From: Planctomyces sp. SH-PL62
GTDB lineage: Bacteria > Planctomycetota > Planctomycetia > Planctomycetales > Planctomycetaceae
Direction: 5' to 3'
Length of the DNA: 49,772 nt
NCBI GenBank assembly: GCA_945893045.1
Contig: CAMDEA010000042.1
Coordinates: forward strand, 1-49,772
In this document: one piece after another, positions 1 to 9,266 of the stretch
Numbering within the stretch: position 1 is the first letter of the stretch
Layout of the letters: the number at the start of each line of letters is the position of its first letter
Notes under the pieces: model-generated
Seen by the model: the letters and a program-made list of their open reading frames with translations, nothing else
Told to the model about the DNA's origin: nothing
Database searches by the model: none
Translations under genes and position numbers: made by a program

Positions 1-60
1 CACCTGCTCCCGAACCGCTGGCATCAACAACTCGGATTTCACTTGTGGGACATCATCCAT
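1..60 (-). CDS. 5' end of an unidentified gene running off the left edge
   Basis: An ATG on the minus strand at 60 opens a frame that stays open to the window edge and encodes about 20 residues beginning MDDVPQVKSELL. A GGAG sequence lies about eight bases upstream of this ATG, which supports a real start. The visible part is too short to assign to any family. The opposite strand is also open from base 1 to a TGA at 247-249, but its peptide is arginine/proline-rich and less protein-like. The gene would be divergent from the acyltransferase at 410, with a palindromic element between them. Confidence 0.45.
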   Translation of the reverse strand, partial: MDDVPQVKSELLMPAVREQV

Positions 61-251
61 GATCGACTCCAGAAAGAGGTTCCGAACATTTTCAACCTCA
101 TTCTGACAACTCTGTATTCATCGCGCCAGGCAAAATTGGCACACCCCCGACGACGAGGCCGAATCTCATCTGTCACGGATTCGCCAGAACAACCTGGAAG
201 GTGCGGCTCGACCGCGATAATCTCGCGACCCGTTCCGCCTGGGTCATGAAG

Positions 252-386
252 CAGGCGAGCGGGGCGGCGTCAGCACAATGGCACTCACTTTAGACGGTAG
301 CAGGCACATTCCATGTGCCGTCAGCCTGAGAAACGCTGACGGCACATGGAATGTGCCTGCTACATTGACGCCGCTCGGCTCGCCTG
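252..386. repeat. Two-tier palindromic element, family A copy 1
   Basis: A perfect 29-bp inverted repeat (297-325 and 335-363, 9-nt loop) begins GTAGCAGGCACATTCC. It is enclosed by imperfect outer arms (252-280 and 363-386, CAGGCGAGC against GGCTCGCCTG), so the whole unit can form a stem within a stem. A near-identical copy lies at 37990-38109. It fills the gap between two divergent genes and has no coding support; frames crossing it read the palindrome as peptide. Confidence 0.9.
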
Positions 387-409
387 AATCTCTCTTCTAG
401 GAGTCCACG

Positions 410-1597
410 ATGCCATCTCCGCGAGTTCTGCGTCTCTTTCGTGTCGCGTTCATCGGCTTGGTTTGTTTGCTCTTGGCGGAACGCCTGCCCGCTCAGACGG
501 TCGCCCGTTGCGGGAAAGGCTGGTTGGAACTGGTTGATGGTTATCCGGTGCTGCACCTGAAAGGGACGCCGCGTGAGATGGGCTACCAACACGGGGCGTT
601 GCTCCGTGACAAAGTCCGCTCGAACATGCACAACATCCTCGACGTGCAAGGGGAGAAGACACTCGTCGAAGTCGGCCCATTGAAGGTCAAGCCGCGGCAG
701 GGGATCGACTTAATCGTCGGCATCCAAGAGCCGTATGTCCCCAAGAAGTATTTTGAGGAATTGAAAGGACTCGCCGAGGGTTCCGGCCTGACGGTCGCCG
801 ATGCACGGGCCGGCAATTTTCTCCCTGAGTTGTTCCATTGCAGCGGTTTCGCGATCGCAAACTCGGCCACGAAAGACGGAACGCTGTATCACGGCCGAGT
901 GCTCGACTACGCCATCGACTGGAACCTGCAAGAGCACTCGGTGCTGATCGTCGCCGAACCGGACGGAGGCATCCCGTTCGTCAACGTCACCTATGCCGGC
1001 TTCATCGGCTCGGTGACGGGTATGAACGCCGAACACGTCAGCGTCGGTGAGATGGGTGGCGGCGGACTCGGCTTCTGGGCCGGCATGCCGATGGCATTCC
1101 TCGTCCGCGAGGTGCTCGAAAAAGGCAAAGACCTCGAAACCGCCATCAGCGTCTTCCGAGACAATCGCCGCACCTGCCAATACTTCTATGTCGTCGCCGA
1201 CGGCAAGACGAACGAAGCCGTCGGCATGGAGGCATCCTTCGGAGTCTTCTCGCTCATCAAGCAAGGCGAGTCACACCCACTGCTGCCCACCGCCGTGAAG
1301 GACTGTGTCCTGCTCTCCGCTGGCGACCGCTACAAGAAGCTCGTCGAACGCGCCCAAACCGGCCACGGCCAATTCACCGCCGAGTCCGCGATGGAATTGA
1401 TGTCGCGCCCTGTCGCCATGAAGTCCAACCTGCACAACGTCTTGTTCGAGCCGAAATCCACAAAGCTCTGGGTCGCCAACGCCACGAAGGACAAGAAGCC
1501 CGCCGCCGAACAAAAATACTTCTCCTTCCAACTCAGCGAACTGCTGAAACGCCAGCCAGAGCCAACCAGTCCGGAAATCCCGCTGGCAGCGAAGTGA
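410..1597 (+). CDS. Exported C45-family autoproteolytic acyltransferase/hydrolase
   Basis: 395 residues. The N-terminus has a basic stretch, a hydrophobic core (about 10-22) and an AQT site near 28-30, consistent with a Sec signal peptide. The body resembles the C45 (acyl-CoA:6-aminopenicillanate acyltransferase-like) NTN-hydrolases. There is an early RE-MGYQHG motif (56-62) and a putative nucleophile Cys144 in FHCSGFA, which should become the new N-terminus after self-cleavage, followed by a Gly-rich core. Members cleave or transfer amide-linked acyl groups; the substrate cannot be read from sequence. AGGAG at 399-403 precedes the ATG. It stands alone between a palindromic element and an antitoxin-like gene. 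The exported location is inferred. Confidence 0.78.
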   Translation: MPSPRVLRLFRVAFIGLVCLLLAERLPAQTVARCGKGWLELVDGYPVLHLKGTPREMGYQHGALLRDKVRSNMHNILDVQGEKTLVEVGPLKVKPRQGIDLIVGIQEPYVPKKYFEELKGLAEGSGLTVADARAGNFLPELFHCSGFAIANSATKDGTLYHGRVLDYAIDWNLQEHSVLIVAEPDGGIPFVNVTYAGFIGSVTGMNAEHVSVGEMGGGGLGFWAGMPMAFLVREVLEKGKDLETAISVFRDNRRTCQYFYVVADGKTNEAVGMEASFGVFSLIKQGESHPLLPTAVKDCVLLSAGDRYKKLVERAQTGHGQFTAESAMELMSRPVAMKSNLHNVLFEPKSTKLWVANATKDKKPAAEQKYFSFQLSELLKRQPEPTSPEIPLAAK

Positions 1598-1660
1598 AAC
1601 GGGGGGCATCGACAACGCGAAGTTGCCGGCCTGTATTGATGTCAAATAGGCCGTCATGCC

Positions 1661-1879
1661 ATGTCTCAACCAATCGTTGTCGAAGCGATCTACGAAGACG
1701 GCAAACTGATTGTGGACCGTCAGCTTCCGCTCCGCGACCACACGCGAGTCAAAGTCACGATTGAACCGCAAGAAAGCTGGGTCGATCGAACCTACGGCAT
1801 GATGGAATGGACCGGCGATCCGGAGATTTTGAGGAACGCCGCGCTGGATCCCAATTTCGATTCGTTGGAGTCCGCATGA
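1661..1879 (+). CDS. AF2212-like (DUF104) antitoxin, orphan
   Basis: 72 residues with the pattern of the AF2212/DUF104 antitoxin family: an N-terminal IVVEAIYEDGKLI strand-turn-strand followed by the PL..H..VKVTIE element. The C-terminal half is less conserved and carries the toxin-binding segment in known pairs. Such antitoxins are normally followed directly by a PIN-domain (VapC-like) ribonuclease. Here the next frame is MTIEVVR then a stop, and the next gene is an unrelated membrane protein. It may be a solitary regulator or the survivor of a broken module. Confidence 0.7.
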   Translation: MSQPIVVEAIYEDGKLIVDRQLPLRDHTRVKVTIEPQESWVDRTYGMMEWTGDPEILRNAALDPNFDSLESA

Positions 1880-1924
1880 CGATTGAAGTCGTCCGGTAGC
1901 TCGCCCGTGGCACTGTTCGTTGGG

Positions 1925-3046
1925 ATGACAAATATGACGAATCCCGATGAGCGCGTTGCAAATGAAACTTGTTCGACTTGTTCCGGGTGTGGGCAGCACA
2001 CGGAATCGGTTTGGTCGCTCGGTCATCATCAGTTTTGTGACGACTGCGTTCGATCTGTTGGTTTCGATCCGACCGAGCGGCGGAATTGTGATCTTCAAGA
2101 GAAAGTTGACTGGCCGTTCGGATCAGGCTTCGTGCGTGCTTTGGCATCCGCGTTGACGATGTCGCTCATGATCGGATTCGGCCTGACCGTGGCATTTCTC
2201 GCGATCAATATGTTCTTTGCACTGACGCAACGACAGCCGTTTCAGCAACATCTTCTGAAAACGATCCAAGTCGTGCCGCTCTTTTTTGGCTTCGGGGTCG
2301 CGTTCATTTCCGTAGTCAGCATTCCGTTGATGTTGATCTTCAATTGGACGATGCGGCCAAACCGAATTGAAGTTGAGGGAGACGAATTGATCGTCCGGTC
2401 GTCTCTCCGCCGTCGTCGTTTTCCGGTTCGCGAGATCGTCTGGTGCATAACGACTCACGGAAGCGACATGAGCGGGTTTTATTGGCCGGGACATCCGCTC
2501 ATTCAGGTGACTTACACAGCCGGGCCTCAACAAGCCGATTCGATGGTTTGCGGATTCACGGACGAGTCGTTCCTGATGTGGTGTGAGTTCTTTTCGCTCA
2601 TGCACGCGAAACGCCACGAACCGATGGGCTTGCGAGTCTTCTCGCGGCACATGTTCGTTGACACTCTTTGTGGCAGCATCCTAGGAGTTTGCGTTGGAAA
2701 ATTGTTCGACCTGTTCCTGCTCAACCCCATGTGGATCGCGGCCTGGGGCTTTCTTGGATTCTTGGATGGCGTCCTTGTCGGTATTCTGAACGCAGGTTTG
2801 GAAACCGGCTTTCAAACGAAAAAGAATTGGCTCCGACAATTTGGAAAAGGTTGGCAAGGAGTGGCCTTCGGTGCTGTGACAGGTGCGGCACTCGGCCTCA
2901 AGTCTGGAATCATCGCCGGTTGGCCGGGAGTTGCGGTTTGCTCATGTTTCAATGCCGTGTTCTGCGGTTTTCTAATGGTCTATTTTTGGAAGTGTCTGGC
3001 CGAATCGGCGAAGTCGGACGAATTTGTTGAATCAGCCGAACATTGA
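1925..3046 (+). CDS. Zinc-ribbon membrane protein of unknown function
   Basis: About 373 residues from the ATG at 1925; an ATG at 1934 is an alternative. A TTG at 1883 would extend the frame but lies only four bases after the antitoxin stop and adds nothing conserved. The N-terminal 45 residues contain CSTCSGC followed by CDDC, a treble-clef or ribbon-like metal site. Two strongly hydrophobic segments follow (residues about 70-100 and 115-140), then a soluble PH-like stretch with RIEVEGDELIVRSSLRRR. The C-terminal glycine-rich region (about 245-365) has several membrane segments. It looks like an integral cytoplasmic-membrane protein with a cytosolic zinc site. No family is recognised. Confidence 0.7.
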   Translation: MTNMTNPDERVANETCSTCSGCGQHTESVWSLGHHQFCDDCVRSVGFDPTERRNCDLQEKVDWPFGSGFVRALASALTMSLMIGFGLTVAFLAINMFFALTQRQPFQQHLLKTIQVVPLFFGFGVAFISVVSIPLMLIFNWTMRPNRIEVEGDELIVRSSLRRRRFPVREIVWCITTHGSDMSGFYWPGHPLIQVTYTAGPQQADSMVCGFTDESFLMWCEFFSLMHAKRHEPMGLRVFSRHMFVDTLCGSILGVCVGKLFDLFLLNPMWIAAWGFLGFLDGVLVGILNAGLETGFQTKKNWLRQFGKGWQGVAFGAVTGAALGLKSGIIAGWPGVAVCSCFNAVFCGFLMVYFWKCLAESAKSDEFVESAEH

Positions 3047-3091
3047 AGTGGCAGACATTCATTCTGACTTTCAAGTCGCAAAGGAACCAAG

Positions 3092-4441
3092 ATGTCCTCT
3101 CAAACTCGTCGCTCGTTCTTGCAAGGTTCGTCCGTGGCGGTCGCATCGGGAGTATTGCTCTCGCATCTGGATCAAGTCGCGAAGGCTCAAGTCAGTGAGC
3201 GGGTGCGGGTCGGGATCATGGGAGCTGGCGGGCGAGCGGCGTCGCTGATTGCTTCGTTCGCAGCGAACAAGTCGGTGGAAGTCGTGGCGATTGCGGATCT
3301 CGATGCCAACAAGTTGCCGAAAGGCTTGGAGAGCGCGGAGAAGCTGCAGGGGAAGACGCCGCGCGGGGAGAGTGACTTTCGGAAGTTGATTGATGACAAG
3401 TCGATCGACGCAATCGTCATCGGAGTGCCCGATCATTGGCATGCGATTCCCACGATCCTGGCGTGTCAGAATGGCAAGGACGTGTATGTCGAGAAGCCGG
3501 ACAGCCACAACATTGTCGAGGGGATGCGGATGGTCGCGGCGATGCGGAAGCACAAACGGGTCGTGCAAATGGGATCGCAACATCGCTCGACCACGCGGAT
3601 GCAGTCGGCGATTGAGTTCGTGAAGACGGGGAAGCTCGGCCGCTGCGTCGTGGCCAAGGCGTGGGAGAGTTCCAAGCAGGGGCCGATTGGTTTTCCTCCG
3701 GATGGAACTCCGCCGGCCGGAGTCGATTACGAGATGTGGATGGGGCCGGCTCCGAAGCGGCCGTTCAACATCAATCGGTTTCATGGTCGCTGGCGCTGGT
3801 TGTACGACTACGGGACCGGTGATCTCGGCAACGATGGCGTGCATCGCTTGGACATGGCGGTCGCGGTACTCGCGGCGGCGTGCGAGGCGCAGAAGGATGA
3901 ACCGCTCGGCCTGCCGACGTCGGTCTTCGCGAACGGCGGCAAGTGGTACTTCAACGACGCTCAAGAGTTCCCAGACACGATGCAGGTCAACTACGAATTC
4001 GGTTCCGGCAATGTCAAAGACGGCAAGCATCCGAAGCTGCTGACTTACGAGATGCGCGTCTGGGCTCCGTACAACTACCTCGGCGAATCGGAAGGCTCGG
4101 CGTTGTTCGGCGATCAGGGTTACATCGTGCTCGGCAACACGCGCTGGGCGGCTTACGACAAGGGAGGCCAAGTGCTCGCGAAAGGCGAAGGAGACAGCCA
4201 CGAAGGCCCGCACGTCCAGAATTTTATTGAGTGCATCAAGTCGCGAGCGAAGCCGTATTGCGATCTGGAAACGATCGGCCACCCAGCGTCGGTGCTGTGT
4301 CACTCCGGCAACATCTCCGCGCGAGTTGGCCGCAAGCTGACACTTGATGCCGCGACCGAGACATTCTTCGGCGATGCCGAAGCGAATGCGCTGCGCGGCC
4401 GCACCGAATGGCGCAAGCCGTGGGTGCTGCCCGAAGTCTGA
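3092..4441 (+). CDS. Tat-exported Gfo/Idh/MocA-family oxidoreductase
   Basis: 449 residues. A twin-arginine signal (TRRSFLQGS, residues 5-13) with a hydrophobic stretch ending near AKAQV marks export in folded form. The Rossmann NAD(P) motif GIMGAGGRA is at 41-49 and the family EKP motif at 134-136 within KDVYVEKPDSHN. A GDLGNDGVHRLD segment near 240-250 matches the C-terminal sugar-binding domain. These enzymes oxidise, reduce or epimerise sugars and cyclitols, and Tat-exported paralogues are numerous in planctomycetes. The substrate is unknown. The frame begins 45 bases after the preceding gene, so co-transcription is possible. Confidence 0.88.
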   Translation: MSSQTRRSFLQGSSVAVASGVLLSHLDQVAKAQVSERVRVGIMGAGGRAASLIASFAANKSVEVVAIADLDANKLPKGLESAEKLQGKTPRGESDFRKLIDDKSIDAIVIGVPDHWHAIPTILACQNGKDVYVEKPDSHNIVEGMRMVAAMRKHKRVVQMGSQHRSTTRMQSAIEFVKTGKLGRCVVAKAWESSKQGPIGFPPDGTPPAGVDYEMWMGPAPKRPFNINRFHGRWRWLYDYGTGDLGNDGVHRLDMAVAVLAAACEAQKDEPLGLPTSVFANGGKWYFNDAQEFPDTMQVNYEFGSGNVKDGKHPKLLTYEMRVWAPYNYLGESEGSALFGDQGYIVLGNTRWAAYDKGGQVLAKGEGDSHEGPHVQNFIECIKSRAKPYCDLETIGHPASVLCHSGNISARVGRKLTLDAATETFFGDAEANALRGRTEWRKPWVLPEV

Positions 4442-4523
4442 TTTGCCACGCGAATCAAACGGCGATTGCGGCTATGAAAGTGCGGCGTCATGATGCTTTC
4501 GCAAACCAACTTTGCTTGGCTGC

Positions 4524-7500
4524 ATGGAATGCCGGATGCCTTCTGACTTCGATCTGCCAACTGCCAGTTTTCAAGCGACGCCAAGTCGCGATTCGGCGGC
4601 TATTGAACTGCCGTCTCGGATCGGTCGCTATCAGATCATTCGGGAGTTGGGACACGGCGGCTTCGGGATTGTTTACCTGGCCCTCGACGAACAACTGCTG
4701 AGGCAAGTCGCGGTCAAGGTTCCTTATGAGCGGCTGGCGAAGGAGGAATGGTCGCGCGACGACTGGTTGTCGGAAGCTCGAGTCGTCGCCAGCCTGGATC
4801 ATCCTCACATCGTTCCGGTTTACGACGTGGGATCGAATCCCGAATGCCCGGCGTACATTGTTTCCAAGCTGATCGACGGCAGCTCGTTGTCCGACGCGGT
4901 GGGCAAACACAGGTTGCCGATCGGCGAGTCGGTGCGGATCGTCATTGCGATGTCCGAGGCGCTGCACTACGCGCACACGCGCGGGCTGGTGCATCGCGAC
5001 GTGAAGCCGGGCAACATCATGCTCGACAAAGAGGGGCACGCTTATCTCAACGACTTCGGCCTGGCGTTGCGCGAAGAGCAATATGGAACCCAAGACGACC
5101 GCATGCTGGGAACGCTGCAATACATGAGTCCGGAGCAGGCTCGCGGCGAAGGTCATCTGGTGGATGGCCGAGCGGACATCTTCAGTCTGGGCGTCGTGTT
5201 GTACGAACTGCTGACCGGGACGCGACCATTTAATGGGCGGACTTATTCAGACATCCTGCGCGCCGTAACCAGTCACGATCCGCGTCCGTTGCGGCAGCGC
5301 AACGAACACATTCCCCGCGAGCTGGATCGCATTTGCGTTCACGCGATGGCAAAGCGTGCCTCAGAGCGATACTCGACCGCCCAAGATTTTGCTGACGATT
5401 TGAAAGCCTTCTTAGCCGGTGCGGAGTCGCGTCTGCCAGTCGAACGGACGCCGGCCACTCCGAAAGAAGAGCCGCCGTCCAGCAAACTGCGTCACGATTC
5501 ACGATCAGCGTTGTCGGCGAACACGTTGCTGACCGTTGTCCCGAAAGGGCTGCGAGCCTTCGATGAGTCGGACAGCGACTTCTTTCTGGGACTGCTGCCA
5601 GGGCCGCACGATCGAGACCGGTTGCCTCAGAACCTGCGGTTTTGGAAAACTCGCATTGAAGAGCAATCGTCGGCGAACCCGCTGCGGATCGGTGTAGTCT
5701 ACGGCCCGTCTGGCTGCGGTAAGTCCTCCTTGGTCCGAGCGGGATTGCTGCCGAGGTTGTCATCGACGGTACATTCGCTGATTGTGACGGCGGCCACTCA
5801 AACGACAGAGGCTCGGTTATTGGATGAGCTGCGTCCGTTGTTGAATCGGCCGGCGACCGGTCTGGTGGACGCGGTACATCAGCTTCGTCGCAGCCGGTCG
5901 ATCGACCGCAAAGTGTTGATCGTGATCGACCAGTTCGAGCAGTGGCTCCATGCAAATCCCAACTCGGCGGACTCGGAGTTGGTGCAGGCTCTGCGACAAT
6001 GTGATGGCGAGCATGTGGCTTGCTTACTGATCGTCCGCGATGACTTTTGGATGTCGGTGCATCGCTTCTTTCGTGAGTTGGACGTTCGTCTGGCCGAGCG
6101 TGAGAATTGCGCGGCGGTCGATCTGTTCGACACGCGACATGCGCGGCGCGTGCTGCATGCGTTCGGTCATGCCTACGAGGCATTGCCGGAGCGGACGGAC
6201 GATTTGTCTCCGGAGCAGCGCGAGTTTCTGGACCGCGTGATCGCCGAACTCGCCGAAGATGACCGGGTCATCTGCGTCCGACTGGCGTTGTTCGCGCAAA
6301 TGGTTCGGAGCCGGCCGTGGGTTCCGGAAACGCTGACTGCGATCGGCGGCGCACGCGGCGTCGGTATTCGATTCTTGGAAGACACGTTCGGTGCCACATC
6401 GGCTCCGTTGTCGTACCGCGTTCATCAAGTGGCGATTCGCGAGATCTTGCGTGCGTTGTTGCCGGCTCCCGGAACAGACATCAAAGCCTGCACGCAAACG
6501 GCCGACGAACTGGCAGCCGCCGCGCGGTGCGAAGTCAGCTCGGAAGAGTTCCGGCAGTTGCTCAGCATTCTGGAAGAGGAGACTCGGCTGCTCACGCCAG
6601 TTGATGCAGCACAAGGTGCGACAACTCCGGGTAGCCGCAGCCAAGCCCGAGCGTATCAATTGACCCACGATTACTTGGTCCCATCGATTCGCGAATGGCT
6701 GACTCGCAAGCAGCGTGAAACTTGGCGAGGCCGCTGCGAGTTGCGATTGGCGGAACGAGCTGGATTGTGGAGTTCACGCCCGGAACGAAAACAGTTGCCG
6801 TCGCTGTGGGAGACATTGCAGATTTCGTTCGGCACGGCATCGTCGAGTTGGACGCCATCGCAGGCAAACATGATGCGGCAGGCTCAACGCTGGCACGGGC
6901 GGCGTCTGTTGACGATCGGTCTGCTGTTGTTGTGCATGACGATCGGAGCCGTCGCTTGGCAACGTGAGTATCGACTCACACAACGGCAGCGAATGGCCGA
7001 TGCCCTCGGCGATCAACTGCTGGTGGCCGAGATCGACCGCGTGATCCCGGTGCTGCACGACATGGCAGCGACTCGTGATCTGTGGACATCACGGATGCGT
7101 GCGCTGACCGAGCAATCAGACGCGGCGGCGAGCGATCGCTTGCGGGCGGATTTGGCGCTCGTCACGCACGAGCCCCAGCGATTGGCGGATCTTTTGAAAC
7201 TGTGCCGCGAGGTCGATCCGGCGACCCTGCATGTGGCTCGCGAATGGTTGGCAAAGTCGGCTCGGCCCACGGCGACCGCGTTGTGGGAGCTGGCCAACTC
7301 GCCGGATCAATCGGGAGCGGCTCGACTGCGGCTGGCCGCGCTGCTGGCGGAGTTTGATCCGCAGGCCAATGAATGGTGGCCGCCGTTGGCCGTGTCGGTC
7401 GCAGCCACGCTGGTCCATGATGCCAATCTCGACACGATCGCCTGGGCCGAGTTGTTGATGCCCGTTCGCGAGCAGGTGGCTCCGGCGCTGGCGGTTGAGT

Positions 7501-8912
7501 TTCTGAACAACTCGGTGACTTCAACGCCGCGAATGAATGCGGCTCAATTGCTGTCGCGACTCGGTTCCACTGATGTGCTGTGCCGGTTGTTGCCTGAAGC
7601 GGATGTGGCTCAGTTTTCGTGGCTGCTGCGTCCGCTCCTGAAAGATCGAGAATCGGCGGTGACGTTTCTGAGGCCGCTGCTGGAAGAAAAGTCGCCGGCT
7701 ACGAGCATTGAAGATCGCTTGAAACTGGTAGCTCGGCAGCGAACGGCGGCGGTCGCAATCATTTTGCTCGGCCACGAAGAACTCATCTGGCCGCTGCTTT
7801 CGGGTTCGGCTGATCCGTCACTGCGCACGGAGCTGATGTTGACGATGCGGTCGTTTGGCGTTTCGTTGGAGACGCTGCTGAAAGGGGAAGAGACCGTGCC
7901 TGATCCGGTGATTCGGCAGGCGATCTGGCAAAGCCTCGTCGGCATTGGGATCGAGCTGTCGGTCGCCGAGAAGGACGAGGTCTCACGCCGCATTCAATCG
8001 CGCTGGCCGCAGGTGACGCATCAAGCGGAACGAGCGGGGATTGTCTGGTTGGCTCGGAAGTGTGGGTTGTCCGAGTTATTGAATGACGCGACATCGCAGA
8101 CTCCGCCGGCCGGCAGCGATTGGTCAGTGAACTCGCAGGGGCAGGAGTTCTTGGCAATTCGAGGGCCGGTCGAGTTCTTGATGGGTTCGCCGAATAACGA
8201 CCCGCGCCGCGACGGCAATGAACGACAACACCGCCGCCTCATCGACCGCAGCATTGCGGTCAGTGTTTATGAAGTGACGGCCGCGCAATTCCGGCGCTTT
8301 CAACCGAAGTACAGTCCCGATCCAAACGTCTGCGTGACTCCCGATTGTCCGGCCAGTTTTGTGACTTGGTTTGATGCCGCCAAGTACTGCCGCTGGCTCA
8401 GCGAGCAGGAGAACATCCCGGAAGACCAGATGTGTTATCCGCCGGTCAATCAGATTCGCCCGGACATGAAATTGCCGGCGAATCATTTGTCGCGCACCGG
8501 CTATCGTCTGCCGACGGAAGCGGAATGGGAGTATTTCGCGCGCAGTGGCGCGACAACGCGGTACTTCTTCGGCGAAGACGAACAACGGCTGTCGGAATTC
8601 GGTTGGTGGCTGGCCAACAGCGCCGAACGAACTTGGCCAATTGGACTGCGGCGGCCGAATGCGTTCGGCCTGTTCGATGTCGAAGGAAACATCCACGAAT
8701 GGTGCCTGGACTCGAAGCAGGATTATCCGATTCTCGACCTGTCGACGGCAATTCGGGACGACTTGCGGGCGAATCAGGATCCCGCACGCGTGCTTCGCGG
8801 AGCCGCCTACCGCTCGGCGGGACGTGCCTTTCGTGTCGCGTTTCGATATTTTTTCGACCCAGACAGCCGGATCAGCATCGTCGGCTTTCGAGTCGTTCGC
8901 ACACTTCCGTAG
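4524..8912 (+). CDS. Ser/Thr kinase - STAND ATPase - FGE-like fusion protein
   Basis: About 1,462 residues in three modules. Residues 35-300 form a complete Hanks-type kinase: Gly-loop GHGGFG (43-48), VAVK Lys65, HRD (158-160) with KPGN, DFG (177-179) and SPE (202-204). Residues 345-750 hold a novel-STAND NTPase with Walker A GPSGCGKSS (394-402) and Walker B-like VLIVIDQFEQW. A membrane segment (LLTIGLLLLCMTIGAVAW, about 800) is followed by alpha-helical HEAT-like repeats. Residues about 1215-1460 form a formylglycine-generating-enzyme-like domain (GYRLPTEAEWE, GNIHEWC, VLRGAAYRS). The kinase would be cytosolic and the FGE-like domain probably outside. ATG 4536 is an alternative start; the TTG at 4512 is unlikely. 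The kinase motifs are intact, so it is probably active. Confidence 0.9.
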   Translation: MECRMPSDFDLPTASFQATPSRDSAAIELPSRIGRYQIIRELGHGGFGIVYLALDEQLLRQVAVKVPYERLAKEEWSRDDWLSEARVVASLDHPHIVPVYDVGSNPECPAYIVSKLIDGSSLSDAVGKHRLPIGESVRIVIAMSEALHYAHTRGLVHRDVKPGNIMLDKEGHAYLNDFGLALREEQYGTQDDRMLGTLQYMSPEQARGEGHLVDGRADIFSLGVVLYELLTGTRPFNGRTYSDILRAVTSHDPRPLRQRNEHIPRELDRICVHAMAKRASERYSTAQDFADDLKAFLAGAESRLPVERTPATPKEEPPSSKLRHDSRSALSANTLLTVVPKGLRAFDESDSDFFLGLLPGPHDRDRLPQNLRFWKTRIEEQSSANPLRIGVVYGPSGCGKSSLVRAGLLPRLSSTVHSLIVTAATQTTEARLLDELRPLLNRPATGLVDAVHQLRRSRSIDRKVLIVIDQFEQWLHANPNSADSELVQALRQCDGEHVACLLIVRDDFWMSVHRFFRELDVRLAERENCAAVDLFDTRHARRVLHAFGHAYEALPERTDDLSPEQREFLDRVIAELAEDDRVICVRLALFAQMVRSRPWVPETLTAIGGARGVGIRFLEDTFGATSAPLSYRVHQVAIREILRALLPAPGTDIKACTQTADELAAAARCEVSSEEFRQLLSILEEETRLLTPVDAAQGATTPGSRSQARAYQLTHDYLVPSIREWLTRKQRETWRGRCELRLAERAGLWSSRPERKQLPSLWETLQISFGTASSSWTPSQANMMRQAQRWHGRRLLTIGLLLLCMTIGAVAWQREYRLTQRQRMADALGDQLLVAEIDRVIPVLHDMAATRDLWTSRMRALTEQSDAAASDRLRADLALVTHEPQRLADLLKLCREVDPATLHVAREWLAKSARPTATALWELANSPDQSGAARLRLAALLAEFDPQANEWWPPLAVSVAATLVHDANLDTIAWAELLMPVREQVAPALAVEFLNNSVTSTPRMNAAQLLSRLGSTDVLCRLLPEADVAQFSWLLRPLLKDRESAVTFLRPLLEEKSPATSIEDRLKLVARQRTAAVAIILLGHEELIWPLLSGSADPSLRTELMLTMRSFGVSLETLLKGEETVPDPVIRQAIWQSLVGIGIELSVAEKDEVSRRIQSRWPQVTHQAERAGIVWLARKCGLSELLNDATSQTPPAGSDWSVNSQGQEFLAIRGPVEFLMGSPNNDPRRDGNERQHRRLIDRSIAVSVYEVTAAQFRRFQPKYSPDPNVCVTPDCPASFVTWFDAAKYCRWLSEQENIPEDQMCYPPVNQIRPDMKLPANHLSRTGYRLPTEAEWEYFARSGATTRYFFGEDEQRLSEFGWWLANSAERTWPIGLRRPNAFGLFDVEGNIHEWCLDSKQDYPILDLSTAIRDDLRANQDPARVLRGAAYRSAGRAFRVAFRYFFDPDSRISIVGFRVVRTLP

Positions 8913-8954
8913 GAATCACTCGGTGGATGGTCACTCTTCGTGAAAGGACTTCGC

Positions 8955-9266
8955 ATGACTGGCTTGCTCGTGTTGATGGTGTTGATTCAAGCGACATTGG
9001 TGTGGGTGGGATTTGGAATTCTGCAGGAGGTGCGTCGGTTGCGAGAACTCTCTGAGAAACGATCGAGTTCGAAGCACTTCTTGTCAGGACAGGTTGATTC
9101 ATCGTTTATCGCCATCACGACAAATTACTCCATCTGGTGCTGGCGAGGTGGTTGTTGGGAATTGGAATTGGGCTCGGTTCCCGTCGGTTGTGAACCGGGC
9201 TCGCTGCCGAAGTTTCAAGGTTCGTTTATCGGTCAGCGAGTGAAGTCCGAATGCACGCGGCGATGA
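8955..9266 (+). CDS. Small Trp/Cys-rich membrane-anchored protein
   Basis: 103 residues from the ATG at 8955, preceded by GAAAGGAC; an upstream GTG at 8940 is possible but lies within this ribosome-site region. The first 25 residues are one membrane helix (LLVLMVLIQATLVWVGFGIL). A charged heptad-like stretch (VRRLRELSEKR) follows, then a short domain rich in Trp and Cys (SIWCWRGGCWELE, VGCEPG). Its TGA overlaps the start region of the next gene, including an ATGA at 9263, suggesting translational coupling to the glycan cluster. No family recognised. Confidence 0.55.
   Translation: MTGLLVLMVLIQATLVWVGFGILQEVRRLRELSEKRSSSKHFLSGQVDSSFIAITTNYSIWCWRGGCWELELGSVPVGCEPGSLPKFQGSFIGQRVKSECTRR

Noticed and set aside
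290..649. 119-residue minus-strand frame beside the C45 gene
   Set aside because: Its C-terminal third is only the translation of palindromic element A, and the rest is antisense to the acyltransferase.
1877..1925. Truncated PIN toxin after the antitoxin
   Set aside because: The frame after the antitoxin stop gives seven codons only, and no acidic PIN-domain motif appears in any frame before the next gene.
3071..4303. 410-residue open frame on the minus strand
   Set aside because: It is antisense to the Tat-exported oxidoreductase; no motif, and its end runs past the real gene start.
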